Below are positions 43,325-51,522 of a DNA stretch of 54,502 nt, in pieces. This DNA is from Candidatus Neomarinimicrobiota bacterium. GTDB lineage: Bacteria > Fidelibacterota > UBA8477 > JABMPR01. The stretch is taken from NCBI GenBank assembly GCA_016784545.1, contig JADHUM010000021.1, forward strand, positions 1 to 54,502, in the 5' to 3' direction. The notes beneath the pieces were generated by a model. It saw nothing but the letters and a program-made list of their open reading frames with translations, did not search any database and was not told the DNA's origin. How positions within the stretch are numbered: the first letter of the stretch is position 1; each line of letters begins with the position of its first letter. The translations under genes and the position numbers were made by a program.

Positions 43325-45025
43325 ATGAACAGAAATATTAAACTAGGGGGCTTTACCCTCCTATTCATGACCCTCCTGATTGTGGCTTGTGGTCCCAAAC
43401 CCGAGCTCACACCACAATCCCAGGCCAAGTCACTTGCATCTACTTCTGAGATCCTGAATACCTCTGCCAGCGGGAGTAAACTTGCAGTGCAGGAAAACGT
43501 CCAATTCAAAGCGGGGCAAGCAGAAGGTATTGTTATTCAGGTTTTCCCCGATAGTGTAAAGCAAACCATTGATGGTATTGGAACCTCATTCACTGAATCT
43601 TCAGCCTTTGTTCTGGCGCATTTAGAACCACAGGATCGTATGAAGGTTATGCAAAATATCTATGGTGAAGAAGGAGCCAATTTTTCTCTGACTCGAACCC
43701 ATATCGGAGCCTGTGATTTTTCTGTGGAAGGCAAGTATTCATACGCTGAGCAAGCTGGAGATACTGAGCTTAAATCCTTTAGCATTCAAGAGGATCTGGA
43801 GGGATTTGCTCCAGCAGACTATCCAGGAATCAAGGACAGCAAGTACGATCTCCTACCCATGATTCAGGAAGCACTAAAGATCAAACAATCTCAAAAGGAT
43901 TCTGAACTTCGCATTATCGCCTCTGCCTGGACAGCTCCGGCCTGGATGAAAGACATTGAGATGTATTTTCAGCCCATGACTGCTGAGAATAATTGGCAGG
44001 GCACCGGCGGTTCATTAAAACCCGAGTACGTCAGCACCTACGCAGATTATCTGGTTCGTTATTTTGAGGCCTATAAGGCTGCAGGAGTCAACATCTGGGG
44101 TCTTACTCCTGTGAATGAACCCCACGGCAATAATGGTCAGTGGGAAAGCATGAACTTTAGCCCTGAAACTCAGAGTGAATTTGTTCAGAAATATCTTGGA
44201 CCAGGTCTACGTAAGGCTGGATTCGGGAATGCCCGGCTATTGATCTTTGATCAGAATCGTGATGGCATTGAGGAATGGTCAGACGTCCTCTACCCCGCTG
44301 ATGTGAAAGAAAAATATATCTATGGCATGGCAGTACACTGGTATGAAAGCACCATCAAAGTTTATGAAGAAGTCTTTGATCGAGTCCATGCCAAGTTTCC
44401 TGATTACACCATCGTCCATACAGAAGGCTGCATTGATGATCTAGGTAAACCTGCACCCGCTGATTGCACAGATCCTGAAGGACGTACCGAGAAAGACTGG
44501 TTTAAGAATGATGAGTTCTGGTGGACACCCTCTGCTTCGGACTGGGCCTATGCTGTGCCTTGGGCAGGTGAAGCGGGAAAAGATCATCCGCTGTATACAC
44601 CGGTTCATCGCTATGCCCGCAATATTATTGTAAGTCTTGACCACTGGGCCACTGGCTGGGTTGACTGGAATATCGTCCTGGATCAGCAAGGAGGACCCAA
44701 CCATGTTGGTAACTTCTGCGGGGCTCCGATCATGATCGATACTCAATCTTTGGATGTCTATTACACACCGATCTTTTCCGTGCTGGCGCAATTCAGTAGA
44801 ACCATCAGACCTGGTGATAAAGCCTTGCAGACTCAAGCATCTACAGACGGTTTAGGTGCTGATGATCTCCACTTTTGTGCCACCGTCAACAAAGCTGGTT
44901 TGATGAGCGTACAGGTGCTGAACACAACAGCCGCACCCATTCAATACAAATTGCAGATTGCAGGCGAGTTTGCAGACCTGAGCATTGCTGAGAACTCAGT
45001 GCAAACTGTCAGGGTCCAACTTTAG
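43325..45025 (+). CDS. GH30 glycoside hydrolase lipoprotein (beta-1,6-glucanase candidate)
   Basis: A 566-residue enzyme with a lipoprotein leader ('LLIVAC', Cys22). The GH30 barrel starts with 'QTIDGIGTSFTESSAFVLA' and contains 'FSLTRTHIGACDFS' and 'SAWTAPAWMKD'. The acid/base is Glu265 in 'LTPVNEPHG' and the nucleophile Glu367 in 'IVHTEGCI'. The usual side beta-domain wraps up at the C-terminus. GH30 enzymes of this length include glucosylceramidases and endo/exo-beta-1,6-glucanases. In a locus with beta-1,3-glucan enzymes, removal of the beta-1,6 branches of laminarin is the likely role (inference). It lies 21 bp after the GPH symporter gene. Confidence 0.9.
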   Translation: MNRNIKLGGFTLLFMTLLIVACGPKPELTPQSQAKSLASTSEILNTSASGSKLAVQENVQFKAGQAEGIVIQVFPDSVKQTIDGIGTSFTESSAFVLAHLEPQDRMKVMQNIYGEEGANFSLTRTHIGACDFSVEGKYSYAEQAGDTELKSFSIQEDLEGFAPADYPGIKDSKYDLLPMIQEALKIKQSQKDSELRIIASAWTAPAWMKDIEMYFQPMTAENNWQGTGGSLKPEYVSTYADYLVRYFEAYKAAGVNIWGLTPVNEPHGNNGQWESMNFSPETQSEFVQKYLGPGLRKAGFGNARLLIFDQNRDGIEEWSDVLYPADVKEKYIYGMAVHWYESTIKVYEEVFDRVHAKFPDYTIVHTEGCIDDLGKPAPADCTDPEGRTEKDWFKNDEFWWTPSASDWAYAVPWAGEAGKDHPLYTPVHRYARNIIVSLDHWATGWVDWNIVLDQQGGPNHVGNFCGAPIMIDTQSLDVYYTPIFSVLAQFSRTIRPGDKALQTQASTDGLGADDLHFCATVNKAGLMSVQVLNTTAAPIQYKLQIAGEFADLSIAENSVQTVRVQL

Positions 45026-45030
45026 ACTAT

Positions 45031-45060
45031 TATTGGCCACTCCAGAAGTTTTGGCCAATA
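45031..45060 (+). promoter_or_regulatory. Intercistronic hairpin between GH30 and phosphorylase genes
   Basis: Perfect 9-bp arms TATTGGCCA and TGGCCAATA enclose a 12-nt loop, beginning 5 bp after the GH30 stop. ACAAA and five T residues follow, so it could act as a leaky terminator or an mRNA 3'-end stabiliser within the operon. Confidence 0.45.
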
Positions 45061-45085
45061 CAAATTTTTGATGAAAGGTGATAAA

Positions 45086-48000
45086 TTGAATTCATCTCCT
45101 AAACCCACCTACCAGTTAAACAAGAATGGTGACTTCGTCATCAGCAATTACAACGCTGCCAAGCCATTCTCCAGTTTCTTCCCGGGAATAGCCGGAAAAA
45201 TGGGCATCCCCATGTGGATATTCTATGTAAATCGTGGACAGGGTATCTGCAGCATGGGCATCCAGGACAAGGAGAATCCCATCATGGAATTCCTCCCTGC
45301 AAACTGGGCCTATCAATTGGCACCTACACAGGGTTTTAGAACCTTTCTAAAATTTCCTGAGAGTTCTGGCGTCACCTTCTATGAACCATTTCAGGACCAT
45401 ATTCAGGATAAAAATATTGACCGCACCCAGTGCATGAAGATATCCCCCTCCAACCTGGTATTGGAGGAAGAGAATAAGACCCTGGGGCTGCGTTTCACCG
45501 TTGAGTATCATTCTATCCCGGAGGAAAGCTTTGCTGGGATCATCCGAAATTTGCATATCACAAACCTGAACAAATCAGATGTAGCTTTCGAAGGGCTTGA
45601 TGGTCTGCCGCTTATTATTCCCTTTGGTATTGGCAATTTTGGTCTCAAGAATATTCGACGCTTGATGGAAGCTTTTGTTGAGGTAAAGAATTACGATAAC
45701 AAAGCACCTCTGTTTAAAGCCAAGGTCAAACCAACTGACACACCCGATGTGGAAGTGCTTGAACGTGGAAATTTTTATGTTGGATTTGAGAACAGCGCGA
45801 AGGGTATGCAAATACTCACTCCCATCGTTGATCCCGAAAGAATCTTTGGAGCCCATAACGACTATTCCTACCCAGATTCTTTCCTGAGCACCCCTTTTGA
45901 CCAGCTTCTGGATCATCAGGCCTTCGAGAATCGCTATCCCTCTGCCATGGGTATGTTTTCCAAAACCTTAGGTGCCGGAGAAACCTATACAGTGAGTTCT
46001 GTGATCGGTCATGCTGAATCTCAAGACGCCTTGAATGCGCTCCTCCCGTCTATTATGAGTAAGGATTATTTCAGCAACAAGGCTCAGGACAGCATCAGAA
46101 TCAGTGATGAGTTGACTCAGAAAAATCTCGTTGTGAGTCGGGAACCAGTATTTGACATGTATGTCCGTCAAAATTTTCTGGATAATGTGCTGCGTGGAGG
46201 TTTTCCCTACACTTTTGAAGGAAAAAACTCAAAGTCGGTTCTCCATCTTTATTCTAGAAAACATGGCGATCTCGAACGTGATTACAATGATTATCGCATT
46301 ACTCCCTCCTTTTATTCTCAAGGGAATGGCAACTTCAGGGACATCAATCAAAACCGCCGCTCCGATTTGTTTTTTAATCCTGATGTCCAATCTGGAAATC
46401 TTGAACATTTTGTGAATTTGATTCAGTTGGACGGCTTTAACCCGCTTGTGATTAAGGAAGTTAAATATAGCCTTGAGGATGTATCAAGGGGCAGAGACGT
46501 CCTGGGACAACACCTCGAGCCATCAGTAGCTGAGCAGGTGTTTGTATATCTTGAAGATGAGGTCACTCCTGGTGAACTATTATCCTTTTTAGGGTCTCTG
46601 GGCGTAGAATTCCCAGACAATGCCGATAGTCTGTTGGGAGATTTGCTGCCATGTTGTAAAAAAATTCATGATACAGATTTTGCTGAAGGTTACTGGTCTG
46701 ATCATTGGACATACAACATGGATCTGCTGGAAAACTACCTGAGTATATATCCGGAAAATCTCAAATACATCCTTATGGATTACCAGAAATTCACCTTTCA
46801 TGACACAGCCTACAAAGTGCTTCCCCGGGATGATAAATATGTCATCTGGGAGGACAAAAAGATGCAGTTGAATTCGGTCTCCTTTGATGAAGAGAAAGCT
46901 GCTGTCATCGCCTCTCGAGAGCATGACCAACATCTGGTACGTACCAACTTCGGTTTGGGAAAAGTTGTTGAAACTTCCCTGTTTATCAAGTTGATCTGCA
47001 TCATCACAAATAAAATTGCTTCTCTCGATGCATCTGGAATAGGTGTTGAGATGGAAACCGACAAACCGAACTGGTATGATGCGCTAAATGGCATCCCTGG
47101 TCTCATGGGTTCCAGTCTCAGCGAAACGCTGGAAATCAAGCGACATGCGACATTTCTTTTGGATTTCCTTAAGGAATCAAAATTGCTCGATACGGAGGTG
47201 GAAGTATTTGCAGAGTTGAACACCTTCATGCAGAAGATTTCTGAGCTGCTCCCAAGCGCTACCAGGCCATTTGAGTATTGGAATGCAGCAACATCTGCCA
47301 AAGAAGATTATCGAGAAAAAACCTTGTACGGGATCAGTGGAAATGCAACTCCAGTTAAACTGAGCTGGATTGCTGATTTCCTCACTGCATGTGTGGCAAG
47401 GATTGACGAGGGGGTTGCCAGAGCCTGGAACAGTGATGGCACTATTCCCTATACCTATTTTACCCACCGACCCAAAGACTTTGAACTTATTGAACTGGTT
47501 GCGGATGATGGTCGAAAAACCATCAAAACAAACGCCAAAGGCTTCTCCTGTTTTCGCGTAAAAGCCTTCGAATGTATTCATCTTCCACTCTTCCTTGAGG
47601 GTCCAGTCCATTATCTACGTTGTCAACCGGATCAAGAGCATGCCCTTCAAGTCGCCACACACATTCGTAAAAGTGGTCTCTTCGATGAAAAGCTTAAAAT
47701 GTATAAAGTTAATGAATCACTTACGGATCAGCCCATGGAGATCGGGCGTGCACGCACCTTTTCACCAGGATGGTTTGAAAACGAATCAATTTGGCTCCAT
47801 ATGGAATATAAGTATATGCTGGAATTACTTCGGAACGGTCTCTACGACGCTTTTTTTAAGGATTTCCGGAATGTTTTTATCCCTTTTCTTGATCCTGAAG
47901 TTTATGGACGCAGTATTCTTGAGAACTCATCCTTTCTGGTCAGTAGTGCCAATCCTAACCCAGGCCTACATGGTACAGGCTTTGTGGCACGATTGAGTGG

Positions 48001-48406
48001 TGCAACTGCTGAATTCATCCATATCCTCATCGAGATGGCTGTGGGACCAACCGCCTTCGCCATGAAGAATGATAAAGAGTTGATCTTTAGTGTCAATCCA
48101 GTTCTTCCGGCCTGGTTGTTTACCAGCGAAGCGCAGACTGTACACTTGACTCACCATGGTGAGATCCACTCCCATGCTATCCCTGAGAACAGTTTCAGTT
48201 TTATGTTTCTCGGTGATATTCTGATAAGCTACATAAACCCAACCAGACAGAATACATATGGTCCCGGAAGCGTTTCACCAGCGGAATGGTCACTCTATGA
48301 TGATGCAGGGAATATTCAACATATCAGTGGAAGCAGGCTGGATCATGACACAGCCATGATGATCCGGTCAAAAAAGATACGACGTATCGAGATTACACTA
48401 AAATAA
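45086..48406 (+). CDS. Cytoplasmic beta-1,3-oligoglucan phosphorylase (GH149/GH161 type)
   Basis: A protein of about 1106 residues with no signal peptide. It has the layout of GH94-like inverting phosphorylases: an N-terminal beta-sandwich ('SSFFPGIAGKMGIPMW'), then an (alpha/alpha)6 barrel with 'RDYNDYRITPSFYSQGNGNF' and 'INQNRRSDLFFNP' near residues 395-430. A late 'PNPGLHGTGFVARLSGATAE' motif resembles the phosphate-site loop. The length and motifs fit beta-1,3-oligoglucan phosphorylases of GH149 or GH161, which convert (Glc)n plus phosphate to (Glc)n-1 plus glucose-1-phosphate. The start is debatable: an ATG at 45071 has no ribosome site, whereas AAAGGTGAT sits seven bases before the TTG at 45086, which I prefer. 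Co-location with a GPH importer supports intracellular phosphorolysis. Confidence 0.78.
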   Translation: MNSSPKPTYQLNKNGDFVISNYNAAKPFSSFFPGIAGKMGIPMWIFYVNRGQGICSMGIQDKENPIMEFLPANWAYQLAPTQGFRTFLKFPESSGVTFYEPFQDHIQDKNIDRTQCMKISPSNLVLEEENKTLGLRFTVEYHSIPEESFAGIIRNLHITNLNKSDVAFEGLDGLPLIIPFGIGNFGLKNIRRLMEAFVEVKNYDNKAPLFKAKVKPTDTPDVEVLERGNFYVGFENSAKGMQILTPIVDPERIFGAHNDYSYPDSFLSTPFDQLLDHQAFENRYPSAMGMFSKTLGAGETYTVSSVIGHAESQDALNALLPSIMSKDYFSNKAQDSIRISDELTQKNLVVSREPVFDMYVRQNFLDNVLRGGFPYTFEGKNSKSVLHLYSRKHGDLERDYNDYRITPSFYSQGNGNFRDINQNRRSDLFFNPDVQSGNLEHFVNLIQLDGFNPLVIKEVKYSLEDVSRGRDVLGQHLEPSVAEQVFVYLEDEVTPGELLSFLGSLGVEFPDNADSLLGDLLPCCKKIHDTDFAEGYWSDHWTYNMDLLENYLSIYPENLKYILMDYQKFTFHDTAYKVLPRDDKYVIWEDKKMQLNSVSFDEEKAAVIASREHDQHLVRTNFGLGKVVETSLFIKLICIITNKIASLDASGIGVEMETDKPNWYDALNGIPGLMGSSLSETLEIKRHATFLLDFLKESKLLDTEVEVFAELNTFMQKISELLPSATRPFEYWNAATSAKEDYREKTLYGISGNATPVKLSWIADFLTACVARIDEGVARAWNSDGTIPYTYFTHRPKDFELIELVADDGRKTIKTNAKGFSCFRVKAFECIHLPLFLEGPVHYLRCQPDQEHALQVATHIRKSGLFDEKLKMYKVNESLTDQPMEIGRARTFSPGWFENESIWLHMEYKYMLELLRNGLYDAFFKDFRNVFIPFLDPEVYGRSILENSSFLVSSANPNPGLHGTGFVARLSGATAEFIHILIEMAVGPTAFAMKNDKELIFSVNPVLPAWLFTSEAQTVHLTHHGEIHSHAIPENSFSFMFLGDILISYINPTRQNTYGPGSVSPAEWSLYDDAGNIQHISGSRLDHDTAMMIRSKKIRRIEITLK

Positions 48407-48440
48407 TTTTAATGATCAATCCTTTGACGGGGAGTTGTAC

Positions 48441-50282
48441 ATGAATAGATATGAAAAACAGATTACGGAATTAATGTCCAAAATGAATCTGGACCAGATG
48501 GTTGGTCAACTGGTTCAGCCTGAGCGACAGTTCGTGACACCAGCGCAGGTAAAAAAATACCATATCGGTTCAGTTCTCAGTGGCGGAGGTTCCGTACCTG
48601 GAGATAATGCTCCCGAGGATTGGATCGCCATGAATGATGAATATTGGGCTGCCTCCATGGAAGCAGATGAAGATCACCTGGCTATTCCGATTGTTTATGG
48701 TGTAGATGCCATCCATGGGAACTCCAATGTGACTGGTGCAGTGGTATTTCCGCATAATATAGGGCTTGGAGCTGCAAGAGATCCCGATCTCATGGAGCGA
48801 ATCGCAAAAACAACTGCTCGGGAAATTGCAGTGACTGGTGTGGAGTGGACATTTGCTCCAACCCTGGCTGTTGTACGCAACGACCATTGGGGGCGCACCT
48901 ATGAAAGCTATAGTGAAGATCCTAAAATCGTATCTGAATATGCACCCCGTTTTATTGCTGGCCTCCAGGGAAATTTTGGAGAGGAAAACGTTATTGCCTG
49001 CGCAAAGCATTTTGTAGGAGATGGAACAACGGTCCATGGCATTGACCAGGGGGATGCTCAAATCGATGAGGCTGAATTGCGTCGTCTACATATTCCTCCC
49101 TATCAGGCTGCCATAGAAGCAGGTGTTCTCACCGTCATGGCTTCCTTGAACAGTTGGAACGGTCTCAAATGTCATGAGCACCGCTACCTGCTCACAGATG
49201 TCCTGAAAGATGAATTAGGATTTCAAGGTTTTATTGTTTCAGATTGGGATGGAATTGATTGTCTGGCTGAAGATTTCGGAAAGGCTGTAGAGCTGGGTCT
49301 GAATGCAGGAATGGATATGTTTATGGTCACTGAAAAGTGGCAGGAGTTTATTGAACACGCCAAGTCACTTGTTCTCGCTGGTAGAGTCCCCAGGAAACGC
49401 CTGGAAGACGCAGTCAGAAGAATTCTCAGGGTCAAATTCGAATTTGGTTTATTTGACAAACCCAGACCTGCAGAGCGCAAACTTTCCAGACGAACCGAGA
49501 TATTCGGTTCCAGGGAACACCGTGAAGTTGCCCGAGAAGCAGTGCGTAAATCTCTGGTTATGCTCAAAAACGAAGAGGCATTCCTCCCCCTTGATAAAAA
49601 TGCCCGGATTCTGGTAGCTGGCAAAAATGCCAATAATCGTGGTCACCAGTGTGGTGGGTTTACCGTTAACTGGCAGGGCGCCACCAGCAATGACGAGATT
49701 CCTGGTGGTCAATCCATCTGGGAGGGCATTCAAGCACTTGCTCCTGGAGCAGTTTTAAGCGAAAATCTGGATGGTGACGAAGCCAATCCTGATGCCCATG
49801 ATGTCGCCATCGTAGTCATCGGAGAAACACCTTATGCAGAAATGCTAGGGGATGTTCGGGTCCCAGGATTGCTGCAAGAATACACCACTTTTCCCAATAG
49901 CACTCCAATACCCATTGACGATACCGAAGTGGCAGAAGTCTATGCCACGAATCTGTATCTCCACGAGATGCATCCCGAAGATATTGCAGTTATTGAAACA
50001 ATTAGAGCGCGAGGCATTCCCGTGGTAACTGTCATGGTTTGCGGTCGTCCCCTGGTGGTTGAAAAAGAACTTGATGCATCCACCGCCTTTGTCGTTGCCT
50101 GGCTACCAGGATCAGAGGGTCAGGGTGTAGCTGATGTCCTGTTTGGTGATTTTGATATTCAGGGAAAACTGAGTGTTTCCTGGCCAAAATATGACAATGA
50201 GAACTGGAATGTTGGGGACCTGGACTACAATCCTAGATTCCCATATGGCTTTGGTTTCCAGTACGACAAATCAAAGAGCTAA
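48441..50282 (+). CDS. Cytoplasmic GH3 beta-glucosidase
   Basis: A 613-residue GH3 enzyme with no signal peptide or lipobox; GGGGAG lies six bases before the ATG. The nucleophile is Asp268 in 'GFIVSDWDGID' and the acid/base Glu467 in 'GETPYAEMLGD'. 'QCGGFTVNWQGA' matches the glucan-binding aromatic block of barley ExoI-like enzymes. It is a paralogue of the lipoprotein GH3 at 24476-26323 but has about 35 extra residues just after the acid/base ('VRVPGLLQEYTTFPNS...'), so the active-site rim should differ. It sits 34 bp after the phosphorylase gene and 11 bp before GH17. It probably hydrolyses short beta-gluco-oligosaccharides brought in by the GPH carrier (inference). Confidence 0.9.
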   Translation: MNRYEKQITELMSKMNLDQMVGQLVQPERQFVTPAQVKKYHIGSVLSGGGSVPGDNAPEDWIAMNDEYWAASMEADEDHLAIPIVYGVDAIHGNSNVTGAVVFPHNIGLGAARDPDLMERIAKTTAREIAVTGVEWTFAPTLAVVRNDHWGRTYESYSEDPKIVSEYAPRFIAGLQGNFGEENVIACAKHFVGDGTTVHGIDQGDAQIDEAELRRLHIPPYQAAIEAGVLTVMASLNSWNGLKCHEHRYLLTDVLKDELGFQGFIVSDWDGIDCLAEDFGKAVELGLNAGMDMFMVTEKWQEFIEHAKSLVLAGRVPRKRLEDAVRRILRVKFEFGLFDKPRPAERKLSRRTEIFGSREHREVAREAVRKSLVMLKNEEAFLPLDKNARILVAGKNANNRGHQCGGFTVNWQGATSNDEIPGGQSIWEGIQALAPGAVLSENLDGDEANPDAHDVAIVVIGETPYAEMLGDVRVPGLLQEYTTFPNSTPIPIDDTEVAEVYATNLYLHEMHPEDIAVIETIRARGIPVVTVMVCGRPLVVEKELDASTAFVVAWLPGSEGQGVADVLFGDFDIQGKLSVSWPKYDNENWNVGDLDYNPRFPYGFGFQYDKSKS

Positions 50283-50293
50283 GGTTTGGCATT

Positions 50294-51430
50294 ATGAAAA
50301 TTCAATTTCCCAAAGGCATAGTCATTCTTCTTTTCAGTGCAATTCTGATTGGCTGCCATCATCGTTCAGCACTACCTGAGTCTGAGGTTTCCCAGCCTGA
50401 ATCAAATGTCGCTGCTCTCGCCCTTCAAGTTGGTGCTGACCATACCCCATTTCTGAAGGAAACGCCATTTGTCAAACGTCCTTTCAAGCCATATATCGGT
50501 GAAGAATGGATAGGAAATGCGATTTCTTACGGGTGCTATCGCAAGGGTCAAGCCCCAGGTGTGAAAACGCCAACAGAGGCTGAAATTCTTGAAGATCTCA
50601 ACATCCTGTCTCCCCACTGGAATCTTATACGGGTATATGGAGCAGATGAAGCTGCCGAACGTGTTCTGAAGGTGATTCACGAGAATCAGCTGCCCTTCAG
50701 GCTTTTACTGGGTATCTGGCTTGAGAACGAAACAAAACGTCCAGAGCGCAGAGCAGAAAACCTGGAACAGGTCAACAAAGGCATTGCATTGGCCAACCAG
50801 TATCCCACTGAAGTAATTGCCATCAATGTTGGAAATGAGTCCCAGGTCAACTGGTCCTGGCATCGCATGGATATGGATGTTTTGATTCAGTATATCCGGG
50901 CGGTACGTCAATTTACCAATCAGCCTGTTACCACATCGGACGATTATAATTTCTGGAATAAACCAGAGAGTAAGGCTGTGGCTGATGAAGTTGATTTCAT
51001 AGCGCTACATGCCTATGCCCTTTGGAATGGTCAGCTATTGGACCATGCCATGACATGGACAGACAGTATCTACCGAGACATCCAATCAAGGCATTCTGAT
51101 CTGGATATTGCTCTCACAGAAACAGGGTGGGCCACCACCTATAATCCCACCAAAATGGGTCCCGGTGAACAGGGCACATTGATGAAAGGTGAGGTTGGCA
51201 TAAAGGCTCAGGAAAAGTTTATAACAGAATTTTGGGATTGGGCTGAAACCGGGAAGATCACCACATTCCTCTTTGAGGCTTTCGATGAACCCTGGAAGGG
51301 TGGCGGTGATCAATCCGGTCCTGACGAAGTGGAAAAACATTGGGGCATCTTTTATGAAGATCGCAGCCCCAAACAGTCTTTTATCAATTATCTCGCAGAA
51401 CGCGAGAAACATCAAGAGCATCCAATGTAA
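50294..51430 (+). CDS. GH17 beta-1,3-glucanase/transglycosylase lipoprotein
   Basis: A 378-residue protein with lipoprotein leader 'LIGC' (Cys21). The bacterial GH17 fold is shown by 'AISYGCYRKGQAPG', 'LNILSPHWNLIRVYGADEAA', the acid/base Glu182 in 'INVGNESQV', 'ALHAYALWNGQ' and the nucleophile Glu276 in 'LTETGWATTY'. GH17 enzymes cleave or transfer beta-1,3-glucan chains and are common in marine laminarin loci. The gene follows the cytoplasmic GH3 by 11 bp. Lipid anchoring places it in the periplasm or on the outer-membrane surface, where it would shorten beta-1,3-glucan before import. Confidence 0.92.
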   Translation: MKIQFPKGIVILLFSAILIGCHHRSALPESEVSQPESNVAALALQVGADHTPFLKETPFVKRPFKPYIGEEWIGNAISYGCYRKGQAPGVKTPTEAEILEDLNILSPHWNLIRVYGADEAAERVLKVIHENQLPFRLLLGIWLENETKRPERRAENLEQVNKGIALANQYPTEVIAINVGNESQVNWSWHRMDMDVLIQYIRAVRQFTNQPVTTSDDYNFWNKPESKAVADEVDFIALHAYALWNGQLLDHAMTWTDSIYRDIQSRHSDLDIALTETGWATTYNPTKMGPGEQGTLMKGEVGIKAQEKFITEFWDWAETGKITTFLFEAFDEPWKGGGDQSGPDEVEKHWGIFYEDRSPKQSFINYLAEREKHQEHPM

Positions 51431-51522
51431 GGTGATGATTTTTTAATCTCCAGGATGGGGGCGTAACAAACATTGGGTTACAAGTGATATTTGAGGTTAA
51501 TGAAAATAAACGTGGAGAATAC

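Noticed and set aside
46810-47611. Overlapping minus-strand frames of 163 and 144 residues inside the phosphorylase gene
   Set aside because: They are antisense shadows of a well-supported long coding sequence.
51463-51481. Short inverted repeat GTAAC-N9-GTTAC before the glycan-binding-protein gene
   Set aside because: Arms of five bases are expected by chance and the gene is probably read through from the operon.
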